This document shows positions 7,850-14,976 of a DNA stretch of 20,544 nucleotides, in pieces. Each line of letters begins with the position of its first letter. Position 1 is the first letter of the stretch. The notes beneath the pieces are model-generated. The model did not search any database. It saw only the letters and a program-made list of their open reading frames with translations, and was not told where the DNA came from. The translations under genes and the position numbers were made by a program. Origin of the DNA: Lachnospiraceae bacterium UBA3692 (GTDB lineage Bacteria; Bacillota; Clostridia; Lachnospirales; Lachnospiraceae); the NCBI GenBank assembly GCA_002372815.1, contig DFIR01000020.1:38098-58641 (forward strand), given 5' to 3'.

Positions 7850-9292
7850 TCATTCCTGTGAAGCCTGCGCCGTCTCTTCCTCCGCGCAGTCATAGCTCAC
7901 GAAAGGAGGATGCTCTCCCCGCTCGAGGGCGGGCAGGTAGCGCTGCCAGAAGTCGTCGAAGAGACGGAAGATCTCCTTGTGCTTGGCGACGATGATGAAG
8001 ACGGTGATCAGCACGTAGAAGGCCGAGAGCACATCCGTGAAGGCCCAGAGCAGATCCGCCTCGATATTGTAGAAGATGACGCAGGGCAGCATGTAATAGA
8101 GCATGTAGAGCGGCATCATTTTCCTGTTCGCCTCGGTGTCGCCGAAAGCATAGTTGACGGACTTCTCGCAAGTATAATACATACCGATGATCGTTGTCCA
8201 TGCGAAGACCGCGATCGCGATCGCCGTGAGCTTCCCGCCGATGGCCCCGTAGGCCTCCGTGAAGGCGTAGGTCGTCAGCGCGCCGCTGGTGGCGTCGCTC
8301 GACATGTAGGAACCCGTGATGATGATGGTGAAAGCCGTGATGGAGCAGATGATGAAAGTATCGATGAAGACCTCACCCCAGCCCCAGAGGGACTGCCGCA
8401 CCGGGTGATCCGTCCTGGCAGACGCATGCGCGATCATGCCGTAGCCGGTGCCCGCGTCATTCGAATAGATGCCTCTGGCGACGCCGTACTGGATCGCGTC
8501 CCGGACCGTCGCGCCGGCGAAGCCGCCCACCGCCGCCGTCGGCGAGAAAGCACTCTTAAAGATCAGCGCAATGACCGCCGGGATCTGCTGCCAGTTGAGG
8601 ATCAGCACGCCGAGGCCCATCAGAATGTACAGCACCGCCATGATCGGGACGGCGCGCGACATGACGTCCGAGATCCTCTTCAGCCCGCCCCAGATCGTCA
8701 CAAGGCAGGTGAGGCCGATGATGATCACCGAGTACAGGCTCGGGATCCCGAAGGCCTGGTTCATCGAACTCGTCACAGCCTCCGTCTGCACACAGCAGGT
8801 CCACGGCCCAAAGAGAAAACAGAACACCGCCAGCACCACCGCGCCGCGCTTCCATCCGAAGGCGTTCTTCAGCACGAAGGAGCGGTCGCAGACGTACTCG
8901 TTCATCGACTTCTTATAGTGCTCCCTGTACCTCTGTCCGATGATGATCTCGCAGGCCTTGGTCGACATTCCGAAGAAGGCCGACACCCACATCCACACCA
9001 GCGCGCCGGGGCCGCCGCTGACGATCGCCGTCGCGACGCCGCTGATATTCCCTGTGCCCACCGTGTTGGCAAGCGCGGTGCAGGCCGCCCGGAATCCGGA
9101 GATCGTCCCTTCCCCCTCATCCTTCGCGCCGATCTTTCCATACGTGTTGCGGAAATTGAAACCGATCTTCCTCTGGTACCGGAACGCAAACCGCACGCTC
9201 AGCACGATGCCGACCGCCAGGATCAGGACCGTCATCCATGTACCCCACATAAAATCGTCGATCCAGTACATGATATCCGTAAGCTTCTGCAT
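7850..9292 (-). CDS. AGCS family sodium/alanine (amino acid) symporter
   Basis: The 480-residue polytopic protein has about eleven hydrophobic segments and the AGCS hallmarks: ALANTVGTGNISGVATAI (about 73-90) and GPGALVWMWVSAFFGMSTK (about 94-112), followed by a typical charged loop. The family couples sodium entry to uptake of small amino acids, usually alanine or glycine. GGGGGAG lies nine bases before the ATG. It begins 66 bp after the mmuM stop with no obvious terminator between, so it is probably in the same transcript. That context makes methionine-related or S-methylmethionine uptake possible, but substrate cannot be assigned from sequence alone. Confidence 0.92.
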   Translation of the reverse strand: MQKLTDIMYWIDDFMWGTWMTVLILAVGIVLSVRFAFRYQRKIGFNFRNTYGKIGAKDEGEGTISGFRAACTALANTVGTGNISGVATAIVSGGPGALVWMWVSAFFGMSTKACEIIIGQRYREHYKKSMNEYVCDRSFVLKNAFGWKRGAVVLAVFCFLFGPWTCCVQTEAVTSSMNQAFGIPSLYSVIIIGLTCLVTIWGGLKRISDVMSRAVPIMAVLYILMGLGVLILNWQQIPAVIALIFKSAFSPTAAVGGFAGATVRDAIQYGVARGIYSNDAGTGYGMIAHASARTDHPVRQSLWGWGEVFIDTFIICSITAFTIIITGSYMSSDATSGALTTYAFTEAYGAIGGKLTAIAIAVFAWTTIIGMYYTCEKSVNYAFGDTEANRKMMPLYMLYYMLPCVIFYNIEADLLWAFTDVLSAFYVLITVFIIVAKHKEIFRLFDDFWQRYLPALERGEHPPFVSYDCAEEETAQASQE

Positions 9293-9358
9293 GACTGTTC
9301 TCCCCCTTGTATCTGTTCGTCAGTGCATATGTTTTTCCTGCCGTCTGCTTCGTTATGC

Positions 9359-10345
9359 TCAGTGCATGTGTACGGGCGATGCGCCGCCTTCCGCGAGAAA
9401 AGCTTCCCTCGCCTCCACCACCTGCCGCACATGCTTCTGCACCGTCGTGCAGCAGCCGCCGGCCGCGCAGGCTCCTGCCCGCATATATGCGAGCGCGTAC
9501 TCGCCGAAATCCCGGCTGTCCGCGGCGCCGTGCCAGGTCTTGGTCTCCGGGTCGTAAGTCTCGCCGCTGTTGGGATAGACCCCGATCGGCAGTTCCCTGT
9601 CCGGTCCGATCCCTGCGCGCAGCTCCCGCACCAGGCTCTCGATATACTCGGGCTTCGTGCAGTTGACGCCGATCATCCGCAGGTGCGGATGCCCCTCCGC
9701 AAAGGCCTTCGCGCAGTCGCGGATCCGGTCCCCTTCGCAGATATGCTTCCCGTCCTTGCAGGAGAAGCTGATCCAGTAATCCGCGCCGAGCTCCTCGGCG
9801 ATCTCCGCCGCCAGCAGCGCCTCGTGCAGCGAGGGCTGCGTCTCGATGAGCAGGATGTCCGCGCCGGCATCCCGGAGGATCTCCATCCTCCTCCCGTGGA
9901 ATTCCCGCAGGACCTCATCGCTGACACCGTAATGTCCGCGGTACTCGGACCCGTCCGCCAGATACGCGCCGTAAGGCCCGATCCCCGCCAGGCACAGAGG
10001 CCACGCTCTTCCTTCTCTCTCGCCTTCTTCCTTCCACCACTGTTCCCTGGCTTCCCGGAAGATCTCCACAGACCTCGCGATCAGGCGCTCCGCCTCATCC
10101 CTCGTATAGCCGTTCTCCATAAGACCGGGAATCGTCGCCTGATAACTGCAGGTGATCCCGCAGTCTGCGCCTGCCCGGAAATAGTCCAGATGCACCTGCT
10201 TCACCAGCTCCGGCGACACCGCCAGCGCTCTCGCCGTCCACAGTTTCGAATTGAGATCCGCCCCCAGCGCTTCCAGCGCCGTCGACATCGACCCATCAAT
10301 GATCATCACACCGTTTCTGTCAATGATTTCCTGTATCCTGTTCAT
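9359..10345 (-). CDS. mmuM: Homocysteine S-methyltransferase
   Basis: The 328-residue TIM-barrel protein shows the start DGSMSTALEALG and the three zinc ligands C229 (IGVNC), C298 and C299 (GGCC), which activate the homocysteine thiol. It transfers a methyl group, usually from S-methylmethionine, to homocysteine to form methionine in the cytoplasm. Length is standard for stand-alone MmuM and far shorter than cobalamin-dependent MetH. AAAGGA lies about seven bases before the ATG and an extended -10 lies upstream. In Escherichia coli mmuM is paired with the permease mmuP; here the next gene is an AGCS symporter instead. Confidence 0.93.
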   Translation of the reverse strand: MNRIQEIIDRNGVMIIDGSMSTALEALGADLNSKLWTARALAVSPELVKQVHLDYFRAGADCGITCSYQATIPGLMENGYTRDEAERLIARSVEIFREAREQWWKEEGEREGRAWPLCLAGIGPYGAYLADGSEYRGHYGVSDEVLREFHGRRMEILRDAGADILLIETQPSLHEALLAAEIAEELGADYWISFSCKDGKHICEGDRIRDCAKAFAEGHPHLRMIGVNCTKPEYIESLVRELRAGIGPDRELPIGVYPNSGETYDPETKTWHGAADSRDFGEYALAYMRAGACAAGGCCTTVQKHVRQVVEAREAFLAEGGASPVHMH

Positions 10346-10387
10346 GCCATTCCTTTCCGGTAATTATCTTCATGTAGAATCATAGTC

Positions 10388-10396
10388 ATCATACCA
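10388..10396 (-). promoter_or_regulatory. Extended -10 promoter for mmuM
   Basis: Minus-strand TGGTATGAT fits TGnTATAAT with one base off. No convincing -35 is seen at 17 bp. Transcription from about 10381 would give a 36-nt leader to mmuM and could serve the whole mmuM-symporter-thioesterase-cvfB run. Confidence 0.5.
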
Positions 10397-10427
10397 GAAA
10401 TCCCGCTCCCAGGCACCAAGATTTATA

Positions 10428-10454
10428 GCGCGCAGGGGACGGTTCTCTGCGCGC
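10428..10454 (+). repeat. REP-like hairpin, copy 1 (GGGGACGGTT core, plus orientation)
   Basis: GCGCGCAG (10428-10435) and CTGCGCGC (10447-10454) make a perfect 8-bp stem around a loop containing GGGGACGGTTCT. The core recurs near 11075 (variant), 11140 and 20533. Short hairpins with this core occur widely in Clostridia, probably spread by an IS200-like (REP-associated) transposase that is not encoded here; that link is from memory and is inference. Confidence 0.6.
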
Positions 10455-10461
10455 ACCATCC

Positions 10462-11024
10462 GGAAACCGCCGCCCCGTATCAGGAGAGCCACGGTTCACT
10501 TCGCAGAGATGCACGTAGACCTGGGAAGGGTATCTGCCGGGTCAGGTTCCTCAAACTGCTCGTTCAAAAGTGTCTCTCCCTGATACGGGATGACGGTTTC
10601 CGTCGTGCCCTGCGGGGAACCTGTCCGGCAATTCGACAGTCGGGGGTGTCAGACCACACAGGGATATTTCCCGGTGTGGTGAGCACAGCGTTTCCCGTGC
10701 ATGCAAGGATACATGGCCTACACGAGCCTTAAGGAAGAAGCACTTGGATCTACCTGACACAGGCTGATTTCCTACGCGCTTCGATGTCCTGAAACCATCG
10801 TATCTGCATCCGTGAGATGCACTTTGAACGAGCAGGTTGATACACTTGGCATGCACAGAGCGTCTGACAGGCTAATCGCCGCTGGCTTCGGGCTGCGGCG
10901 ATTATTGATCACATGTCTGAGGGATCCGTTCTTCAGGACGGAGCCCGAGTTTGATCATTGCCTGTCAGGCGCTCCGTGCAGGTCTGCGTGTATCTCTGCG
11001 AAGTGATCCGTGCATTTCACGGAT
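10462..11024. ncRNA. Candidate large structured non-coding RNA with nested long-range stems
   Basis: No credible gene fits here, yet the stretch is full of paired arms. Outer stem: 10490-10523 with 10979-11012, 34 nt per side with three non-Watson-Crick positions. Second stem: 10556-10568 with 10823-10835, perfect. Third: 10852-10872 with 10960-10980, enclosing hairpins 10873-10882/10895-10904 and 10921-10929/10938-10946. Local hairpins: 10653-10659/10674-10680, 10805-10810/10816-10821 and 11006-11012/11018-11024. A further arm pair, 10462-10488 with 10574-10601, crosses the outer stem and would be a pseudoknot or a switch. This resembles ornate large RNAs such as OLE, ROOL or GOLLD, but I cannot match a family. 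Wobble pairs do not settle the strand (plus slightly favoured). A MITE-like mobile element with 34-bp terminal repeats is the main alternative. Confidence 0.5.
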
Positions 11025-11054
11025 GCAGAGAGGATGGTTTCTGTATATCTGAAT

Positions 11055-11092
11055 GCGGGCCGCACAAAGGACTGTCCCCCTGTGCGACCCGC
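11055..11092 (-). repeat. REP-like hairpin, copy 2 (variant core, minus orientation)
   Basis: GCGGGCCGCACA and TGTGCGACCCGC pair around a loop holding GGACTGTCCCCC, a variant of the GGGGACGGTCC-type core on the minus strand. It lies between the structured element and the DUF6591-like gene. Confidence 0.5.
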
Positions 11093-11127
11093 TAAGTATC
11101 TGTCTTTTTACCCGGTTCAGGCTGCCC

Positions 11128-11155
11128 GACACATAGAGAACCGTCCCCTGTGTGA
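11128..11155 (-). repeat. REP-like hairpin, copy 3 (minus orientation)
   Basis: CACA (11130-11133) and TGTG (11149-11152) close a loop containing GAGAACCGTCCCC, the reverse complement of the copy 1 core. It ends nine bases before the stop of the DUF6591-like gene, so copies 1 and 3 face each other across the structured element. Confidence 0.55.
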
Positions 11156-11163
11156 CACCCTGT

Positions 11164-11784
11164 TCAGTTTCCGTTTAGCCGCAGGAGTTTCTCCGAGATC
11201 CGGGTCTGGACCTGCATGTAGTAGATGGTATCCGCGTCCGAGAGGTCTTCGTCGTCGATCTCCTCCATCTTCTGCATGGCTTCGGCGTATCTGGTCATAT
11301 AGTCCATGTACTCGGTCATCATGGAAACAGGGTCGTCAGACTGCTCATACTTCTCCATAAAGTCGATGTATTCGTCGAAGAAAGCTTCGTAGCTGTCCAT
11401 CGCTTCCTTGAAGGAAGGTGTCACGCCGAGCGGAGCGCTGTCCGCATTCTGCTCCTCCGCCGCATCTGCCTGCTTCTGCTCTTCCGCAGTTTCTTCCTGT
11501 TTCTCAGCCTCCGGTGCCGCTTCTGCCTCCTCCGCAGCCTCCTTCTCCGGTTCCGTTTCTGCTTCCGCCTCTCCCGACGGCTCTTCAGACGCCGCCACTT
11601 CCGGCGCCTCCGCTTCCTCCTCCTCGACTTCCGCGCTCACGGCCGGTTCGGGGTCCGTCTTCTTTTCGCTCTCCCTGCGGCCGGACTGTCTGCCTATGCC
11701 CATGCTCAGGACTGCAGACGCCACGATCAGCAGCAGGGCGATCAGCACGATGGTGCCGCACCCAAAATGTCTCTTTCTTCTCAT
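11164..11784 (-). CDS. Membrane-anchored DUF6591-like protein with acidic Ala/Glu linker
   Basis: The 206-residue protein has one N-terminal membrane segment (about 9-28) after a basic MRRKRHFG start. A long linker of almost only Glu, Ala, Pro and Gln follows (about 35-115). The C-terminal helical domain contains FKEAMDSYEAFFDEYIDFMEKY and an MTEYMDYMTRYAEAMQKM stretch, which I recognise as DUF6591-like. The domain would lie outside the membrane, spaced from it by the linker. No reaction is known for this family. GGGAGG lies about eight bases before the ATG. It is divergent from the XRE regulator and an operator-like palindrome covers its likely -35 position, so repression by that protein is plausible. 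Confidence 0.8.
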   Translation of the reverse strand: MRRKRHFGCGTIVLIALLLIVASAVLSMGIGRQSGRRESEKKTDPEPAVSAEVEEEEAEAPEVAASEEPSGEAEAETEPEKEAAEEAEAAPEAEKQEETAEEQKQADAAEEQNADSAPLGVTPSFKEAMDSYEAFFDEYIDFMEKYEQSDDPVSMMTEYMDYMTRYAEAMQKMEEIDDEDLSDADTIYYMQVQTRISEKLLRLNGN

Positions 11785-11822
11785 TTGTACAGCCTCCCTT
11801 CTCCCGCATCCCCGGGAATCTC

Positions 11823-11831
11823 ATCATAGCA
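11823..11831 (-). promoter_or_regulatory. Extended -10 promoter for the DUF6591-like gene
   Basis: Minus-strand TGCTATGAT fits the extended -10 pattern. The start point near 11816 gives a leader of about 32 nt. The -35 position (about 11846-11851) has no consensus and overlaps the edge of operator-like palindrome 1. Confidence 0.5.
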
Positions 11832-11848
11832 TGGCGGAATCTGCGCAC

Positions 11849-11866
11849 TGTCTGACGCGTTAGACA
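11849..11866. promoter_or_regulatory. Operator-like palindrome 1
   Basis: TGTCTGACGCGTTAGACA has half-sites TGTCT and AGACA in inverted order. It shares half-sites and 18-bp length with the palindrome at 11898, 49 bp away, and overlaps the -35 position of the minus-strand gene. The neighbouring XRE protein is the likely binder. Confidence 0.55.
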
Positions 11867-11897
11867 AGAACGTCTCCTTCATCCGCGAAAATTACAG

Positions 11898-11915
11898 TGT
11901 CTGTTATGACAGACA
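11898..11915. promoter_or_regulatory. Operator-like palindrome 2 overlapping a plus-strand -10
   Basis: TGTCTGTTATGACAGACA has perfect 6-bp inverted half-sites TGTCTG/CAGACA. An extended -10-like TGTTATGAC (11902-11910) lies within it; transcription from about 11917 would give the XRE gene a 24-nt leader with AAAGGAGG. Binding here would block that promoter, consistent with autorepression. Confidence 0.6.
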
Positions 11916-11940
11916 ACGCACGCATGAAAGGAGGAACATC

Positions 11941-12168
11941 ATGCCATATGACAATCAGATCACCGGGAGGATCATCCGACAGCTCCGCACGAAGAAGGGC
12001 CTGACACAGGAAGTTGTGTCAGGCCTTTCGAATATTCCGCGCAGTCATCTCGCCATGATCGAGAGCGGAAAGATCAGCCCGAAAGTCGACACGCTCTGGC
12101 GCATCTCGGAGGCGCTGGGGATGCGACTCAGCGACCTTCTGCGGATCGTGGAGGAGCAGACGCCTTGA
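11941..12168 (+). CDS. Small XRE-family helix-turn-helix regulator
   Basis: The 75-residue protein is essentially one Cro/C1-type helix-turn-helix domain (about 8-65): IRQLRTKKGLTQEVVSGLSN, then RSHLAMIESGKISPKVDTLWRISEALGM. It has no ligand or dimer domain, as is usual for small repressors. AAAGGAGG seven bases before ATG is the strongest ribosome site in the window. It is divergent from the DUF6591-like gene and two 18-bp palindromes lie between them, so it probably controls both. The -35 of the next gene overlaps its stop codon, so it may also influence the ATP-grasp cassette. A near-perfect 14-bp inverted repeat lies inside its coding sequence. Confidence 0.9.
   Translation: MPYDNQITGRIIRQLRTKKGLTQEVVSGLSNIPRSHLAMIESGKISPKVDTLWRISEALGMRLSDLLRIVEEQTP
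11995..12028. repeat. Inverted repeat inside the XRE gene
   Basis: AAGGGCCTGACACA (11995-12008) and TGTGTCAGGCCTTT (12015-12028) are complementary at 13 of 14 positions around a GGAAGT loop. It lies over the codons for the first recognition-helix region. It could be an intragenic operator, an mRNA hairpin limiting translation, or chance. Confidence 0.7.
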
Positions 12169-12193
12169 GAGCCGCCCCCGCATTTGTTATAGT
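12165..12193 (+). promoter_or_regulatory. Promoter of the ATP-grasp/multidomain cassette
   Basis: TTGAGA (12165-12170), a 17-bp spacer and TATAGT (12188-12193), with TG one base before the -10, form the best sigma-A-type promoter in the window. The -35 overlaps the XRE stop codon. Transcription would start near 12200, leaving a leader of about 164 nt before the chosen start of the ATP-grasp gene. Confidence 0.7.
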
Positions 12194-12238
12194 AAAAATG
12201 AATGGTAGTAAAAATGATCGGCAGTAAAAAAGATCGAA
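12191..12238 (+). repeat. Three 16-bp direct repeats at the cassette transcription start
   Basis: AGTAAAAATGA, AGTAAAAATGA and AGTAAAAAAGA begin at 12191, 12207 and 12223, an exact 16-bp period beginning in the -10 element. They are AT-rich in a GC-rich setting. A regulator-binding array or an RNA leader element is possible. Confidence 0.6.
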
Positions 12239-12363
12239 GCATCCACAAACGGACAGCCGCCGTCTTCAGCGGTGACGGAATCTGCAGCAGTACCCCGGAG
12301 CAGACATTTTCTGCAGTCTGCAGGAAGTCTTCCGGTGTCTGCCGAGACCGCTGGAACATCGTA

Positions 12364-14976
12364 ATGAACACATCTATGAAGAATACCGATATCTCCGTTC
12401 CCGCCCTGCTGACGGGACCCTCCGCGCCGGAGAACGTCGTGTGGACCACGGCGGACATGGGGGACTACCGCAGGGCCGTGCTGCTGGCCGCCCGGCACGC
12501 GCACAGCCTGGGCCGCGAGGTCCTCTACCTGCACTATTCGGGCTGCGAAGTCCTCTTCGACGGCCCGGAGTGGATCCGCACGTGCGAGATCCCTCTCTCC
12601 CACCGGTTCGAGGCCTTCACGGTCGCAGTCTGCGGCCTGCTGGAAGGGGGACAGCCGGGCACCCTCTATCTGTTCGATCCCCTCTCCACGCTCCAGGCTG
12701 CGTGGGCCACAGACCTGATGATGGAGAATTTTTTCACGGTCGTCACGCCTCTGATCAGCCGGAAGCAGAGCATCGCTTTCTATCCGCTCCTCCGCGGGAG
12801 GCACTCGCTGCAGACCTATGAGCACATCCGCAGCCGCACCTCCGCCTTCCTGGAGCTCTACTCCGATTTCAAGAATCTCTACCTCCGCCCCGTGCGCCTG
12901 GACATCCCCGGCGCACCCGGCACGGCGGAGGGAATGCTGGCGGCCTATGTTTTCGACGCGGGGCGGGAGGATTTTGTCCCGGTGCGGGACGGTGTTCTCG
13001 AAAGCCGCTTCCGCAAAGCCGTCAATATGGAGAAGCGCAAGGGCGCCGGCCGCAGCCTCGACAGCTGGGACCGGTTCTTCGAGCGCGTCCAGCGGGACTA
13101 CGAGGACGGCCGGGACGTGACGGAGTCCTGCCGCACGATGGCGGCCACCATGATGACCCGCGACGAGCGGATCCTGGAGCTGCTGGAGGAGCACTTTGAG
13201 CCGGAGGATTATTTCTTCGTAAAGGAGCATATGATCGGGACCGGCCTGATCGGCGGCAAGTCCTGCGGCATGCTGACCGCCCGCAAGATCATCGAGAACG
13301 GCTGCCCGGAGATCTATGACCGCCTGGAGCCGCACGACTCCTTCTTCATCGGCTCGGACGTCTTCTATACCTACCTCGTGGAGAACGGCTTCTGGCAGCT
13401 GCGGGTCGCCCAGCGGTCCCCGGAGGGCTACTTCACCGTCGCGGAGGAGCTGGCGGACAGGATCCTGCACGGGCACTTCCCGGAGCCGATCCGGGACCAG
13501 TTCCGCGAACTGCTGGACTTCTACGACCCTTCGCCCGTCATCGTCCGCTCCAGCAGCATCCTGGAGGACGGCTTCGGCAACGCCTTCGCGGGCAAATATG
13601 AGTCCGTGTTCTGCCCCGGCAGGGGGACCATGGACGAGCGCCTCCAGGAATTTGAGGATGCCGTCCGCACCGTCTACGCCAGCACCCTGAGCCGGTCCGC
13701 CCTGGACTACCGGCTGCGGCGCGGCCTGCAGGACCGGGACGAGCAGATGGCCATCCTCGTGCAGCGCGTCTCCGGCTCCCATTTCGGGGAGTACTACTAT
13801 CCCTGCGCCGCGGGCGTGGGCTATTCCTACAGCGCCTACCGCTTCCTGGATTCCCTGGATCCCCGGGCCGGCATGCTGCGCCTCGTCATGGGCCTCGGAA
13901 CAGCGGCCGTGGACCGCACGCAGGGCTCCTATCCCCGCCTGGTCAGCCTGGACCGCCCCGAAGCGGTGCCCTACAAGTCCAGCGGCGAGCACCACAAATA
14001 CTCCCAGCGGCTGCTCGAAGTGATCCACAAGGCGGAGGGCCGCCTCGAGCAGGTCTCTTTCTACAATATCGAGAAGACCGTCCCCGCCTATATCCGCAAG
14101 GCCGTCTTCGGCCACGACCGCGAGGCGGAGCGGATGTTCGCCGACCGCGGACAGCCGCGGGATGTCTGGTTCATCTCCTGCGACGGCCTGGTCCGGAACA
14201 AACAGCTCATGTCCGACATGCACACCATGATGCAGGTCATCCAGGAGGCCTACGGCCAGCCCGTCGACATCGAGTTCACCATCAACATGTCCGAGCAGGG
14301 CGAGTACGCCATCAATCTCCTGCAGTGCCGCCCGCTCCAGCATTTCGTGGACAGCGGCCGCCAGGGGATCCCGGAGGACCTGCCGGAGGACGCCGTCTTC
14401 CTGGACTGCAGCCACTGCACACTGGGCAACTCCCAGAAGCTGGACGTCGACATGATCCTCTACGTCGACCCCATCGCCTACTACCGGATGCCTTATAAGG
14501 ACAAAAACGCGATCGCCCGCTGCATCGGCGCCGTCAACTGGTACTACCGCGACAGCGGCTTAAATCTTCTTCTCATGGTCCCTGGCCGGATCGGCACCAG
14601 TTCCCCGGAGCTGGGGGTGCCGACAGCTTTCTCGGATATCAGCAGTTTCCGCGCGATCTTCGAGCTGGCGGAGTCGAAGGCCGGCTACAACCCGGAGCTC
14701 TCGTACGGCAGCCACATCTTCCAGGATCTTGTGGAGAGCGAGATCCTCTACGCCGCCGTCTTCGAGGACCAGCGCACGCGCGTATTCCGCCCGGAGATGT
14801 TCACCGGCCTGGAGAACCGGATCGCACAGGCCGCTCCGGACGCACAAGAATTCGAAAACATCATCGGACTGTATGACGTACACGGCTGCCGCCTGCTCCA
14901 CGACCTGGCCGGCGAGCGCATCGTCTGCGTCATGGATCAGACAGGCAGCGGCAGCTGCGCGGAGGAACAGGCATGA
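12364..14976 (+). CDS. PEP/pyruvate-binding (PPDK-N type) ATP-grasp protein without a phosphohistidine domain
   Basis: The 870-residue protein has three parts. Residues 20-180 look like an alpha/beta nucleotide-binding fold with a Walker B-like TLYLFDPLSTL but no Walker A, perhaps a decayed RecA/KaiC-type domain. Residues about 285-660 are the ATP-binding half of PEP synthase/PPDK: GLIGGKSCGM with K299, VIVRSSSILEDGFGNAFAGK with R395, MGLGTAAVDRTQG and DIEF...LLQCRP. The C-terminal part (about 680-800) has GRIGTSSPELGVP and YGSHIFQDLV, known to me from stand-alone PEP-synthase-like proteins. The swivelling phosphohistidine domain and PEP/pyruvate barrel are absent, so the phosphoryl acceptor is unknown. 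The start at 12364 is preferred over 12202, which lies about two bases from the predicted transcript start and has no ribosome site; the site used (TGGAA) is weak. It overlaps the next gene by ATGA. Confidence 0.82.
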   Translation: MNTSMKNTDISVPALLTGPSAPENVVWTTADMGDYRRAVLLAARHAHSLGREVLYLHYSGCEVLFDGPEWIRTCEIPLSHRFEAFTVAVCGLLEGGQPGTLYLFDPLSTLQAAWATDLMMENFFTVVTPLISRKQSIAFYPLLRGRHSLQTYEHIRSRTSAFLELYSDFKNLYLRPVRLDIPGAPGTAEGMLAAYVFDAGREDFVPVRDGVLESRFRKAVNMEKRKGAGRSLDSWDRFFERVQRDYEDGRDVTESCRTMAATMMTRDERILELLEEHFEPEDYFFVKEHMIGTGLIGGKSCGMLTARKIIENGCPEIYDRLEPHDSFFIGSDVFYTYLVENGFWQLRVAQRSPEGYFTVAEELADRILHGHFPEPIRDQFRELLDFYDPSPVIVRSSSILEDGFGNAFAGKYESVFCPGRGTMDERLQEFEDAVRTVYASTLSRSALDYRLRRGLQDRDEQMAILVQRVSGSHFGEYYYPCAAGVGYSYSAYRFLDSLDPRAGMLRLVMGLGTAAVDRTQGSYPRLVSLDRPEAVPYKSSGEHHKYSQRLLEVIHKAEGRLEQVSFYNIEKTVPAYIRKAVFGHDREAERMFADRGQPRDVWFISCDGLVRNKQLMSDMHTMMQVIQEAYGQPVDIEFTINMSEQGEYAINLLQCRPLQHFVDSGRQGIPEDLPEDAVFLDCSHCTLGNSQKLDVDMILYVDPIAYYRMPYKDKNAIARCIGAVNWYYRDSGLNLLLMVPGRIGTSSPELGVPTAFSDISSFRAIFELAESKAGYNPELSYGSHIFQDLVESEILYAAVFEDQRTRVFRPEMFTGLENRIAQAAPDAQEFENIIGLYDVHGCRLLHDLAGERIVCVMDQTGSGSCAEEQA

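Noticed and set aside
10551..10856. Small proteins in the structured interval (minus 10551-10856, plus 10812-11006, plus 11010-11360)
   Set aside because: They lack ribosome sites and recognisable sequence, and coincide with paired arms that explain the open frames; the last one runs antisense into the DUF6591-like gene.
10462..11024. tmRNA, RNase P RNA, SRP RNA, T-box, or group I/II intron
   Set aside because: None of the conserved cores I would expect is present on either strand (no T-box GGUGG-type antiterminator, no intron domain V, no tmRNA CCA end).
12202..12363. N-terminal extension of the ATP-grasp protein from an ATG at 12202
   Set aside because: No ribosome site, the ATG is about two bases from the predicted transcript start, and the extension contains the 16-bp repeats and unusual composition. 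It remains possible as a leaderless start.
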